From assembly GCF_018614055.1 (NCBI RefSeq), contig NZ_JAGGPB010000045.1, forward strand, positions 1-64,000: DNA of 64,000 bases, written 5' to 3'. How positions within the stretch are numbered: the stretch's first letter is position 1; every line of letters begins with the position of its first letter. Position numbers and translations under genes: made by a program. The stretch comes from Streptomyces sp. ISL-98. GTDB lineage: Bacteria > Actinomycetota > Actinomycetes > Streptomycetales > Streptomycetaceae. A model generated the notes under the pieces. It saw nothing but the letters and a program-made list of their open reading frames with translations. It was not told the DNA's origin and made no database searches. Of the stretch, positions 18,362 through 26,681 are shown piece by piece.

Positions 18362-19231
18362 CTACAGGCCGGCGAGGATTCGTTCGATGACGACCGCTAC
18401 GCCGTCGTCGTTGTTCGCGACCGTACGGCCGGACGCCGCGGCCACCACGTCCGGGTGCGCGTTGCCCATGGCGTACGACGTGCCCGCCCAGGTCAGCATC
18501 TCCACGTCGTTGGGCATGTCCCCGAAGGCCACGACCTCGGCGGGGGAGATGCCGCGCTCCGCACAGCACTGCGCGAGCGTGCTCGCCTTGGAGACGCCGA
18601 AACCGCTGATCTCCAGCAGGGCGGTCGGGCTGGACCGGGTGATGGACACGTGGTCGCCCGCGGTGGCCCGGGCCAGGGTGAGGAAGTCGTCGGGGGACAG
18701 CTCGGCGTGGTGGGCCAGCAGCTTGATGACCGGGGTCCCGGAGCCGGGGGCCGCCTCGTGGAGCAGCTTCTCGACGGCGGCGACGGTGGCGCCCGGGTCG
18801 AGGTGGAAGGGCGGGTAGCCGGGCTCGTAGTGGATGCCGTTGGTGAGCTCGACCGCGAACGAGGTGCCGGGGGCTGCGGCGCGCAGCGCGAGGGCGACGG
18901 CGAGGGCGTTCTCGCGGGGCAGCGGTCGTACCTTCAGCAGGCTTCCGCCCGCGTGCAGGTCGACGACGGCGGCGCCGTTGGCGCAGATCGCCATGCCGTG
19001 GCCGTGGACATGGTCGCTGACGACGTCCATCCAGCGGGCCGGGCGGCCGGTGACGAAGAAGACCTCGATACCGGCCTCCTCGGCGGCGGCGAGCGCGGCG
19101 ATCGTACGGTCCGACATGGACTTGTCGTCGCGCAACAGGGTGCCGTCGAGGTCGGTCGCGATGAGCCGCGTGGTGGCGGCCGGGACCGGGCGGGTGTGCT
19201 GGGGGTCGGTAGCGTCCGTAGCTGAGGTCAC
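18362..19231 (-). CDS. Cof-type HAD phosphatase
   Basis: A 289-residue cytosolic HAD hydrolase. Motif I is LIATDLDGTLL, motif II VTGR and motif IV AFGDMPNDVEML, with the Cof (type IIB) cap between. The enzyme probably dephosphorylates a sugar phosphate or cofactor precursor. GTG 19231 is chosen because it follows GGAAG and begins just before the Ser/Thr-rich lead-in; an ATG at 19342 gives an unlikely Arg/Pro-rich extension. A paralogue is encoded at 31925-32743, next to serS. Confidence 0.85.
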   Translation of the reverse strand: MTSATDATDPQHTRPVPAATTRLIATDLDGTLLRDDKSMSDRTIAALAAAEEAGIEVFFVTGRPARWMDVVSDHVHGHGMAICANGAAVVDLHAGGSLLKVRPLPRENALAVALALRAAAPGTSFAVELTNGIHYEPGYPPFHLDPGATVAAVEKLLHEAAPGSGTPVIKLLAHHAELSPDDFLTLARATAGDHVSITRSSPTALLEISGFGVSKASTLAQCCAERGISPAEVVAFGDMPNDVEMLTWAGTSYAMGNAHPDVVAAASGRTVANNDDGVAVVIERILAGL

Positions 19232-19601
19232 AGATCCATCTTCCCGTATGGAGTACACGGGCGTGCGAAGGGGCGCACATCTGAGAGCGCGCGGAATCGC
19301 CTGCGGGGGAGCGCGTCCGGGCTCGACCGGGCACGCGGCCATGATCGGCGGGGTACGTCCGGCTTACGGACGGGAACGCGTCAGGGTTCGGCCGGGGTAC
19401 GGCCTGGATCGCGTCCACGATCAGTCACGGACCGGCCGGTGATCGGTTCGGGGCCTGCATTCGCAGGGGGCGGCCAGAGGGATGGGGCGTCCCTGGCCGC
19501 ATCCGGCTCAGCGATCTGTCCTGTCCGGGGGCGATCCTGCCCCCGGACAACGGCTGGGAACGGTGGCCCGGGCAGCGCGTTCTCCACGTATGGTCGAGGG
19601 C
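19232..19601. other. divergent intergenic region with a strong hairpin
   Basis: 370 bp between two divergently transcribed genes. An 11-bp perfect inverted repeat, TGTCCGGGGGC / GCCCCCGGACA (19522-19549, 6-base loop), stands about 55 bp before the LLM gene. A terminator would be unusual here, so it may be an operator, a 5' leader structure or the end of an unseen small transcript. No convincing reading frame was found. Confidence 0.45.
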
Positions 19602-20501
19602 ATGCGTTTGAGCACCGTGATCCTTCCCATCCGCCGCTGGTCGCAGGGTGGCCGCGATGCGTGGCAGCGAGCCGAGCAGCTCGGTTTCCACGCCGCGTAC
19701 ACCTACGACCACCTGTCCTGGCGGACCTTCCGCGACGGTCCGTGGTTCGGCGCCGTGCCGACCCTTACCGCCGCGGCCGCCGAGACTTCGCGGATGCGCC
19801 TCGGCACCCTCGTCACGTCGCCGAACTTCCGGCACCCCGTGACGCTCGCCAAAGACCTGATCACGCTGGACGACGTGTCCAACGGGCGCATCACGCTCGG
19901 CATCGGCGCCGGCGCCAATGGGTTCGACGCCACCGCGTTGGGCCAGGAGCCCTGGACGCCGCGTGAGCGCGCCGACCGCTTCGGGGAGTTCGTGCCGCTG
20001 CTCGACCGGCTGCTCACCGAGCCCGCCGTCACCCACGAGGGCACGTACTACTCCGCTGTCGAGGCGCGCAACATTCCCGGCTGCGTGCAGCGGCCCCGCC
20101 TGCCCTTCGCGATCGCCGCGACAGGCCCGCGCGGGCTGAAGCTCGCCGCCCGGTACGGCCAGGCCTGGGTGACGGCCGGCGACCCGAAGCTCTTCGAGTC
20201 CGGCACACCCGCCCAGTCGCTGGAGGCCATCCGCGGCCAGGCCGCCAAGCTCGACGCCGCCTGCGCCGAGATCGGCCGGGATGTGAACGAGATCGACAAG
20301 ATCCTGCTGACCGGCTTCACCCCTGAGCGGAGTGGCCCGCTGGAGTCCCTCGACGCCTTCGTCGACTTCGCCGGCCGGCACTTCGCGCTCGGCTTCACCG
20401 AGATCGTGCTCCACGCCCCGATCGCCGACTCGGACTTCGCGGCCGATGAGAAGGTCTTCGAGCAGATCGCGACGGAGGGGCTGGCTCAGCTCCGCTCGTG
20501 A
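19602..20501 (+). CDS. LLM-class (luciferase-like) F420/flavin oxidoreductase
   Basis: About 299 residues with the TIM-barrel luciferase-like pattern: an N-terminal strand VILPIRRW, the YDHLSWRTF segment with conserved His, RLGTLVTSPNFRHPV, DVSNGRITLGIGAGAN and a C-terminal GFTEIVLHAP. Such proteins in actinobacteria commonly use F420, but the cofactor is not decided by sequence. ATG 19602 is used; ATG 19590 would add four residues and neither has a good ribosome site. A hairpin terminator follows. Confidence 0.83.
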   Translation: MRLSTVILPIRRWSQGGRDAWQRAEQLGFHAAYTYDHLSWRTFRDGPWFGAVPTLTAAAAETSRMRLGTLVTSPNFRHPVTLAKDLITLDDVSNGRITLGIGAGANGFDATALGQEPWTPRERADRFGEFVPLLDRLLTEPAVTHEGTYYSAVEARNIPGCVQRPRLPFAIAATGPRGLKLAARYGQAWVTAGDPKLFESGTPAQSLEAIRGQAAKLDAACAEIGRDVNEIDKILLTGFTPERSGPLESLDAFVDFAGRHFALGFTEIVLHAPIADSDFAADEKVFEQIATEGLAQLRS

Positions 20502-20515
20502 CCGTCGGGTCGTTT

Positions 20516-20534
20516 CGGATCAGGGCTTGATCCG
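20516..20534 (+). terminator. short hairpin after the LLM gene
   Basis: CGGATCA pairs with TGATCCG over a 5-base loop, 15 bp after the stop codon. The stem is only 7 bp and no T run follows, so it is a modest terminator candidate. Confidence 0.4.
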
Positions 20535-20628
20535 GGTCAGAGGCGGAGCGCGGTGACAACGAACTCGGTGGCGGGAAAGTGCGGTTGTTCTACGCCGGTG
20601 GTCAAGCCCGTTGCCTAGGCTGGTCGGT

Positions 20629-21324
20629 ATGGACGGGGAAACGGTGTTGGCGGCCCTCAGGGCCGAATCGCAGCGTCTGTACGAGAAGGTCTGCGCGATC
20701 CCGGAGGGTGAGTGGGACCGGCCGAGCCCGTGCGATCCCTGGACCGTGCGTGAGGTGTTCGCCCACCTGACGAACGCGGTCGACCGGGTCGGCAGCATGC
20801 TGGCGGAGCCTGAGCCCGAGCCGTCGGGGGCGCTGGTGACGGCCGCCGGGTATTACGCACCCGACGAGCGCTTCTCGACGGACGCCAATGAGGTCCGCAT
20901 CGAGACGGCCCAGGATTCCGCCGGCTGGTACGCCGACGGCCGCGCGCTTGCCGAGCACTTCGACTCCGTCTGGCGCTCTGTAACCACCGCTTGCGCCAAG
21001 GAGCCTCCGGAGCGCCGGGTCCGTACGCGGCACGGCGACCCCATGCTGCTGTCGGACTTCCTCGTTACCCGGGTCGTCGAAGTCTGCGTGCACGGCTTCG
21101 ACGTCGCGGTGGGGCTCGGCCACGAGCCGTGGCCTACCGACGAGGCGGCGGACGTGGTGGCGCGGCTGTTGCTGGGCGGCCGCCCGTACGACGCATCCGT
21201 GCCCGTGCCAGGAGGCGGCTGGGACCGTACGACGTTTCTGCGCAAGGCGACCGGGCGACTTCCGATGACCGCGGCGGAGCGCGCGGCTGAACGCCTGGGA
21301 CTGCGGCGGCTGACGCTGGGTTGA
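20629..21324 (+). CDS. mycothiol-dependent maleylpyruvate isomerase-family protein
   Basis: 231 residues with the DinB-like four-helix pattern of the TIGR03083/MDMPI group: WDRPSPCDPWTVREVFAHL near the start with its metal-binding His, and RVVEVCVHGFDVA containing another. Members are mycothiol-dependent S-transferases or isomerases; the substrate is unknown. ATG 20629 is preferred over the earlier in-frame ATG at 20611 (MPRLVG), because the family begins with the helix after MDGETVL. It lies 127 bp after the LLM gene and immediately before parS site 2. Confidence 0.78.
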   Translation: MDGETVLAALRAESQRLYEKVCAIPEGEWDRPSPCDPWTVREVFAHLTNAVDRVGSMLAEPEPEPSGALVTAAGYYAPDERFSTDANEVRIETAQDSAGWYADGRALAEHFDSVWRSVTTACAKEPPERRVRTRHGDPMLLSDFLVTRVVEVCVHGFDVAVGLGHEPWPTDEAADVVARLLLGGRPYDASVPVPGGGWDRTTFLRKATGRLPMTAAERAAERLGLRRLTLG

Positions 21325-21328
21325 GCCT

Positions 21329-21342
21329 GTTTCACGTGAAAC
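21329..21342. promoter_or_regulatory. parS centromere site 2
   Basis: A second exact GTTTCACGTGAAAC, 4 bp after the stop of the isomerase-family gene and 57 bp before the end of kptA. Unlike site 1 it is intergenic, between converging genes. Spacing to site 1 is 9.8 kb. Confidence 0.9.
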
Positions 21343-21398
21343 AACGGACCGTCCCAGCTCCTAGGGCGTGTCCGCCCCAGCCCTCCCAGCCATGCCGG

Positions 21399-21941
21399 TC
21401 AGTCGGGGAAGCGCAGGTACTCCGGCGGTACTGAAGCGGTGAGCCACACGCCATTGGCGCTGACACGGAAGATGTGACCGGCACGGTGCATCGCCCCGGC
21501 GTCCACGCTGATGACGACGGGACGGCCGCGCCGGGCGCCGACGCGGGTGGCAGTCTCGCGGTCGGGCGAGAGGTGGACGTCGTGCCTGGCCATGGGGCGC
21601 AGGCCTTCGGTGCGGATCGCGTCCAGGCTTCGGGCGACAGTTCCGTGGTAGAGGTACGCCGGCGGCTCGGCCTCCGGGAGACCGAGGTCGACCTCGACCG
21701 TGTGGCCCTGGTTGGCACGGATCCGGGAGCCGTCGATCGCGAACCGCTGCTTGTCGTTGGCGGCGACAACGTGGTCGAGCTCGGCGCGGGTGAACCGGAA
21801 GCCGTGCTCCGCCGCAGCCTTGATCAGCGTCTCGATCTCGACCCAGCCGTTCTCGTCGAGCGTGATCCCGATCCGCTCCGGCTGGTGCCGAAGGTGCTTC
21901 GAGAGATATTTCGACACCTTTGTGATGCGTCTTTCATCCAT
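21399..21941 (-). CDS. kptA: RNA 2'-phosphotransferase KptA/Tpt1
   Basis: A 180-residue protein. It has the Tpt1 core with R18 and H19 in SKHLRHQ, the winged-helix RFTRAEL segment, a second-half NAD-binding YHGTVARSLDAI, and HLSPDRETATRVGARRG with conserved arginines. KptA moves an internal RNA 2'-phosphate onto NAD+, giving ADP-ribose 1'',2''-cyclic phosphate. Full length for bacterial members. The ATG at 21941 has no strong ribosome site. The upstream region holds a cluster of DnaA boxes. Confidence 0.92.
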   Translation of the reverse strand: MDERRITKVSKYLSKHLRHQPERIGITLDENGWVEIETLIKAAAEHGFRFTRAELDHVVAANDKQRFAIDGSRIRANQGHTVEVDLGLPEAEPPAYLYHGTVARSLDAIRTEGLRPMARHDVHLSPDRETATRVGARRGRPVVISVDAGAMHRAGHIFRVSANGVWLTASVPPEYLRFPD

Positions 21942-21997
21942 CAGGCCAGGGTGCCCGGGAGGCGAGCGTCACGCTACTCAGATTCGAACGACAGGTT

Positions 21998-22051
21998 TGA
22001 TCCACAGCCAAGTCCGGTTATCCACAAGGGATTTCGCGCTTCTGTGGACAA
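21998..22051. promoter_or_regulatory. DnaA-box cluster upstream of kptA
   Basis: Within 54 bp there are TTATCCACA (22018-22026), the reverse-oriented TGTGGACAA (22043-22051) and a one-mismatch TGATCCACA (21998-22006). The first two match the Streptomyces/E. coli 9-mer consensus fully. The stretch is AT-richer than its surroundings. It lies in the 123-bp gap between kptA and the MerR gene, so DnaA could bind over the kptA promoter. Confidence 0.7.
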
Positions 22052-22064
22052 CGTACATGCCTTT

Positions 22065-23006
22065 TCAGGGTATTTGGTCAAGTTCGTTGGCTATTTGGAA
22101 CTTTGGGGTCAGCGAATCCAACGTCCGGGACTGCACCTCCCGTTCAGCGGCAGCCGCGATGAACGCAGCCGCATTGGCGGATCCAACCAGCCTGCGCACC
22201 GCCCGCATTGTCTCTTCGGGAAGGCTGACAATCTCCGACTCCGGCCCCGTTGCGGGCGGAGCTGCAGTGCCGAGGTGCTGCTGGAGGTGACGGGTGGCGA
22301 ACGTCTGCATGGCACGGGCCAGTTCGGCGTCCACGGTCTGCTGCGCGAGCGGCCGCAATCGCCGCACCATTTCCGCCGCCTCCGCCGCTTCCGCGTCCGT
22401 GGGCGGACGGTGACCGAGGTAGCGCGCGAAGACGTGCTCCGTGGTGAACTCCAGGAAACGCGTGGCGATGTGCTCCACCTGGCCGCGAAGTTCCCGCAAG
22501 TGCCCAGATATTGCCAGCAGCGGCACACCGGCCGCATGCAACTCGGCCGCCACAGCCAGTTCTTGCGGTGACGGCACCAGGAACTCGTCGTCACGCCCCG
22601 GGATACGTTCAAGCACCCCGAGCTCCACCGCGTCCTCGACCGCCTCGTCGTCGGGCTTCCCGCCGAACCGCTCGTCCAGCTCCGCCCGCGATATCCGGTC
22701 CGCCTTCTCGTCCGTCCACGGCCCGTTGACCTCGGCGACGAGACCGAGCACCCCGCCGAGCCCCTTCCCCGCGTCCCAGGCCTCCAGCAGTTCCTTGATG
22801 CTGGCCAGGGTGTAGCCGCGGTCGAGCAGCGCGGCGATCTGGTGGAGCCGGGCCAGATGCGTGTCCCCGTACACATTGGACCGGCCGCGCCGTTCCGGCT
22901 TGGGGAGCAGCCCGCGGTCCTGGTAGGCGCGGATCGTGCGGACCGTGGCGCCGCTGTGGTGCGCCAGGTCCTCGATCCGGTACTCGGCTGTCGGCTGACC
23001 TGACAC
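22065..23006 (-). CDS. MerR-family transcriptional regulator
   Basis: 313 residues. The N-terminal winged helix reads YRIEDLAHHSGATVRTIRAY, followed by RRGRSNVYGDTHLARL and the dimer helix. The long C-terminal region is helical and Ala/Glu-rich, probably an effector or oligomerisation domain. The GTG at 23006 has GAGGGA 6 bases upstream. It is the last gene of a four-gene minus-strand operon, 25 bp after the diiron-like gene, and most likely controls that operon. Confidence 0.88.
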   Translation of the reverse strand: MSGQPTAEYRIEDLAHHSGATVRTIRAYQDRGLLPKPERRGRSNVYGDTHLARLHQIAALLDRGYTLASIKELLEAWDAGKGLGGVLGLVAEVNGPWTDEKADRISRAELDERFGGKPDDEAVEDAVELGVLERIPGRDDEFLVPSPQELAVAAELHAAGVPLLAISGHLRELRGQVEHIATRFLEFTTEHVFARYLGHRPPTDAEAAEAAEMVRRLRPLAQQTVDAELARAMQTFATRHLQQHLGTAAPPATGPESEIVSLPEETMRAVRRLVGSANAAAFIAAAAEREVQSRTLDSLTPKFQIANELDQIP

Positions 23007-23031
23007 GCTCACTCCCTCGGTCCCCACACGC

Positions 23032-23979
23032 CTACGACAGGGCTGCCCGGCCCACCGCACCCGCGGCGGCGCGAGCCGCGGGCGACGTCGCGAGGTACTC
23101 GACGGCCTTGCGCAGTGAGCCCTCCTGCGAGGGATGGTACGACCGCCGGAAGTAGCGCGGTATCGCGGAGCCGAGCTCGCGCCAGGTGGGCAGCAAGCCC
23201 TTGGCGACGGCCCTGTTGTGCTCGCGCAGCGAGTACCGCAGCCGGCCGGCGAGCTCGGGGTCGTGCCGGATCAGATACGCCGCGCCCCACCACCACAGCC
23301 ACAGCAGCGTGGGGGCGACCACCACCATGCCCTCGATGCGGCGGGCGTACCGGGGCAGCCCGGAACCACCGCAGTGCTGGTACATGTCGAAGGCCACCGC
23401 CCGGTGTTCGACCTCCTCGGCGCCGTGCCAGCGCAACAGGTCGAGCATCACCGCGTCCGGATCGGCGTGGTCGAGGTCCTCGGCGTGCAGCACCCAGTTC
23501 CCCAGGACGGCGGTGAACTGCTCGATCGCCGCGATCAGGGAGAGGCGGAAGCGCAGCCACTCCTGCGCCGGTATCGGCACGCCGAACGGCGGTGCCTCGC
23601 CCAGGAGTTTCTCGAAGAGGAAGTCCACATGCTTGGTGTACGGCCGGGTGTCCAGTTGCTGCTCGGCCAGATGGTTCAGCACATACGCGTGCTGCACGCT
23701 GTGCGTCGCCTCCTGTCCCATGAACCCCTTGACGTCCTTCAGGAGTTCGGGATCGCGGACCAGCGGCAAGGCCTCCTTGAAGACCTTGACGAACCACCGC
23801 TCCCCCGCCGGCAGCAGCAGGTGCAGCACATTGATCACATGCGTGGCGGTGGGCTCGTCCGGTATCCAGTGCAGCGGCGTATCGCGCCAGTCGAACGAGA
23901 CCCGGCGGGGCGTTATGGCGTAGTGCTCGGCGTGGTCAGCGCTCTCGGCGTTCTCGGTTCGCTCCTCCTCCGTGCTCAC
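23032..23979 (-). CDS. PF10118-type 'metal-dependent hydrolase' with diiron-carboxylate signature
   Basis: A 315-residue helical protein. Family annotation (COG3687, metal-dependent hydrolase) is from memory. The spacing of candidate ligands is striking: E60, then E90-x-x-H93, E153, then E189-x-x-H192. This is the E/ExxH/E/ExxH order and spacing of ferritin-like diiron oxygenases and ribonucleotide reductase R2. A hydrophobic WLWWWGAAYL segment near 240 suggests membrane or lipid contact. Its GTG overlaps the stop of the fusion gene (GTGA), so translation is coupled. An oxygen-dependent lipid oxidation is a better guess than hydrolysis, but unproven. Confidence 0.75.
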   Translation of the reverse strand: MSTEEERTENAESADHAEHYAITPRRVSFDWRDTPLHWIPDEPTATHVINVLHLLLPAGERWFVKVFKEALPLVRDPELLKDVKGFMGQEATHSVQHAYVLNHLAEQQLDTRPYTKHVDFLFEKLLGEAPPFGVPIPAQEWLRFRLSLIAAIEQFTAVLGNWVLHAEDLDHADPDAVMLDLLRWHGAEEVEHRAVAFDMYQHCGGSGLPRYARRIEGMVVVAPTLLWLWWWGAAYLIRHDPELAGRLRYSLREHNRAVAKGLLPTWRELGSAIPRYFRRSYHPSQEGSLRKAVEYLATSPAARAAAGAVGRAALS

Positions 23980-25745
23980 AGCGGCGGCTCCATTCGGGCG
24001 ATGGCGCGCAGCGTCCTCGGCGCGAAGCGGGACATGAAGTGGGCACCGCGCGCCTCGGGTGTCACGGGCACAACCGCCTGGTTGCGCACGACGGCCTTGA
24101 GCACCGCTTCGGCGACCTTCTCCGGCGGATAGTTGCGCAGCCCGTACAGCCGTGTCGACCGCTTCTGCCGGCGCTTCTCCTCGTCGGCCGAGACCCCGGC
24201 GAACCGCGCCGTCGTGGTGATGTTGGTGTTCACGAACCCAGGGCATATCGCCGTGACACCGATGCCCTGTCCCGCGAACTCCGCCCGCAGGCACTCGCTC
24301 AGCATCAGCACCGCCGCCTTCGACGTGCTGTACGCGGGCAGCATCTTCGACGGCTGGTACGCCGCCGCGGACGCGGTGTTGACGATGTGGCCGCCCTGCC
24401 CGCGCTCGGCCATCTGCTTGCCGAAGAGCCGGCAGCCGTGGATGACGCCCCACAGGTTCACGTCGAGGACCTTCTTCCAGTCCTCGGCGGTGGTGTCCAG
24501 GAAGGAGCCCGAAAGACCGATACCGGCGTTGTTGACCAGGACGTCGACGACGCCGTACTCGGTGGAGACCTTCTCGGCGAGCTTCTCCATCGCCTGCTCG
24601 TCACTGACGTCCACCGTCTCGCCCCAGGCCTGCGGCGCCCCGATCAGCCGGGCCATCTCGGCCGTCCTGGCCGCCCCCTCAGCGTCCCGGTCGACGGCCA
24701 CGATCCGCGCCCCCGCCTCGGCGAACGCGAAGGCGGTGGCCCGCCCTATGCCGCTGGCCGCTCCCGTCACCAGCACGAGCTGCCCGCCGAACCTGTCGGC
24801 GTACGGGCCCTTGGCCGCCGTCTCCCTGGGCGCCACCCCGGCCGCGCTGTCCTCGTTCCCCGCGACGAACTCGCTGATCCAGGCGGCCAGTTGATCAGGT
24901 CGGGTCCGCGGCACCCAGTGCTTGGCGGGCAGCGTGCGCCGCACCAGTTGCGGCGCCCACAGCTCCAGGTCGTCGTACAGCCGCTCCGAGAGGAAGATGT
25001 CGCCGGTCGGCGTGATCAGCTGGACCGGCGCATGGGCGTACGCATCGGTGCGCGGCCTGCGCAGCCGGGCGCGGACGTTGTCCCGGTACAGCCAGGCGCC
25101 GTGCGCCGCGTCCTGCGGCAGCGACGCCGTCGGATAGTCACCGGCCGCCACCTTCTCCACCCGCTGGAGGATCTTTGGCCACTGCTTGCCCAGCGGGCCG
25201 CGCCACGCAAGCTCGGGCAGGACGGGCGTGTGCAGCATGTACACGTACCAGGACTTGGCGCCCTGGCCGAGCAGCTGGGCCGCCCTGCGCGGCGTCGGCC
25301 GCGACATCCGCTTCTTGATCCAGTGCCCGAAGTGGTCCAGGGAAGGGCCGGACATCGAGGTGAAGGACGCGATCCGGCCCTCGGTGCGCTTGACCGTCAC
25401 GAACTCCCAGGACTGCACGGACCCCCAGTCGTGCCCGACCAGGTGCACCGGTTTGTCCGGGCTGACCGCGTCCGCGACCGCCAGGAAGTCGTCCGTCAGC
25501 TTCTCCAGCGTGAAGCCGCCGCGCAGCGGCATGGGCGCCGTCGACCTGCCGTGCCCGCGTACGTCGTAGAGCACCACATGAAAGTGTTCGGCCAGGCGCG
25601 AGGCGACCTCGGACCACACTTCCTTGCTGTCCGGATAGCCGTGCACCAGCAGTACGGTCGGCTGCGCGGCATCGCCCAGCTCGGCGACGCAGAGCTCGAC
25701 CCCTCCCGTACGCACCCAGCGCTCGCGCGCCCCCTGAAGACTCAC
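23976..25745 (-). CDS. EphD-like epoxide hydrolase / short-chain dehydrogenase fusion
   Basis: 589 residues, close to the 592 of M. tuberculosis EphD (recalled). The alpha/beta hydrolase half (1-300) has the oxyanion HGYPDS motif, aspartate nucleophile D106 in GHDWGS, and D249 and H276 as the likely charge-relay pair, as in epoxide hydrolases. The SDR half (315-589) has TGAASGIG, NNAG, S459 and Y472-x-x-x-K476. It probably opens an epoxide to a diol and oxidises an alcohol. EphD acts on mycolic acids, which Streptomyces lacks, so the substrate here is a different lipid. GTG 25745 overlaps the upstream stop. Confidence 0.88.
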   Translation of the reverse strand: MSLQGARERWVRTGGVELCVAELGDAAQPTVLLVHGYPDSKEVWSEVASRLAEHFHVVLYDVRGHGRSTAPMPLRGGFTLEKLTDDFLAVADAVSPDKPVHLVGHDWGSVQSWEFVTVKRTEGRIASFTSMSGPSLDHFGHWIKKRMSRPTPRRAAQLLGQGAKSWYVYMLHTPVLPELAWRGPLGKQWPKILQRVEKVAAGDYPTASLPQDAAHGAWLYRDNVRARLRRPRTDAYAHAPVQLITPTGDIFLSERLYDDLELWAPQLVRRTLPAKHWVPRTRPDQLAAWISEFVAGNEDSAAGVAPRETAAKGPYADRFGGQLVLVTGAASGIGRATAFAFAEAGARIVAVDRDAEGAARTAEMARLIGAPQAWGETVDVSDEQAMEKLAEKVSTEYGVVDVLVNNAGIGLSGSFLDTTAEDWKKVLDVNLWGVIHGCRLFGKQMAERGQGGHIVNTASAAAYQPSKMLPAYSTSKAAVLMLSECLRAEFAGQGIGVTAICPGFVNTNITTTARFAGVSADEEKRRQKRSTRLYGLRNYPPEKVAEAVLKAVVRNQAVVPVTPEARGAHFMSRFAPRTLRAIARMEPPL

Positions 25746-26617
25746 GCCGACTTCTCCTCTGCCCAGCGCCGCACATGCGGCAGATCGTCGTCCAGCCAGA
25801 ACGCGCTCTGCTCGGGATCCCGGGAGTCGGTCACCACCAGGATTTCCTCGAACTTCGCGCCCGTACCCCGGAATCCGAGATGCGGCTCGACCGCCCACAG
25901 CCCCGGCTGCGGCGGGTGGTCGGAGAATTTGTACGGGCTCCACAGCGGCGACCAGCCGTCGCGGTGACCGTGCAGGGCATCGCTCGCCAGCCCCTTCAGC
26001 GACTGCGTGCCGAACCCGAAGAGATGTGGCGACCAGCGGCGCTCCTTGACCCGGTCGACTTTGTGGGCGATGACGCCGAAGGGGTATGCGCGGTGCCGGT
26101 TGGCGTATCCCTGGCGGATCATGAGCCGTTCGACGTTCTCGTATATCTCCCGCAGCGACCGACGCTCGCGTACCTCGCGCAGGATCAGCTCACGGTGAGG
26201 TTCGAGATCGGCGAGCAGTTTGTCGTGCACGGGATTGAGGCCCAGGCACCCCGAGTACCCGATGTCCGACGTATAGCCGTTGTAGACCGGGGCCATGTCG
26301 AGGATGAATGGCATTCCCGGCTCCAGCCGCCGGTTCGTCGGGAAGAACTGCAACGGCACCCGGAAGTTGACGAAGGCCGTCCGGTCCCCGAACCAGGCGA
26401 AGGGCAGATGGAACCAGTCCCGTACGCCCCGCTCGCGCAGCCAGTCACGCTGCATCCGCGCCGCATCGCGCTCCGTCACCCCCGGCTTGAGCTGGGCGGC
26501 GACGGCTTCGGCGCATGCGTAGGCGAGGCGCTGCACCTCCCTGAATCCCTGCAGGTCCGCGGTCAGTTCGCTCTGTGCTGCAGAGGTTGCTGGAACTGCT
26601 GAGGCTGCTGAAGCCAT
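25742..26617 (-). CDS. M24-family (pita-bread) metallopeptidase-like protein
   Basis: 291 residues with the two-metal pita-bread ligands in order: D107 (LDMAP), D118 (SDIGYSG), a His in FGVIAHK, and glutamates in AVEPHLGF and KFEEILVV. It is shorter than prolidase, lacking the N-terminal creatinase domain, and is nearer to methionine aminopeptidase size. It heads the operon; ATG 26617 follows AGGTGG. The Ala/Ser-rich first 15 residues are unlike the rest. Its link to the lipid enzymes downstream is unclear; it could be a non-peptidase hydrolase of the same fold. Confidence 0.78.
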   Translation of the reverse strand: MASAASAVPATSAAQSELTADLQGFREVQRLAYACAEAVAAQLKPGVTERDAARMQRDWLRERGVRDWFHLPFAWFGDRTAFVNFRVPLQFFPTNRRLEPGMPFILDMAPVYNGYTSDIGYSGCLGLNPVHDKLLADLEPHRELILREVRERRSLREIYENVERLMIRQGYANRHRAYPFGVIAHKVDRVKERRWSPHLFGFGTQSLKGLASDALHGHRDGWSPLWSPYKFSDHPPQPGLWAVEPHLGFRGTGAKFEEILVVTDSRDPEQSAFWLDDDLPHVRRWAEEKSA

Positions 26618-26659
26618 GCCACCTGTCCGTCCCGTATGCGGTAGGTACGCGCTCGTAAC

Positions 26660-26681
26660 TTGACACTGATGAATGTGACAA
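26660..26681. promoter_or_regulatory. candidate operator for the MerR-controlled operon
   Basis: TTGACAC (26660-26666) and GTGACAA (26675-26681) form an imperfect inverted repeat (6 of 7 positions) with an 8-base centre. It lies 43 bp before the first gene of the minus-strand operon; on the minus strand it supplies a -35-like TTGTCA. MerR regulators bind such repeats between promoter elements, but no clear -10 at 19-20 bp spacing is seen. Confidence 0.4.

Noticed and set aside
24039..25967. 642-codon open frame on the plus strand opposite the EphD-like gene
   Set aside because: Low-complexity product and full overlap with a gene having intact catalytic motifs.
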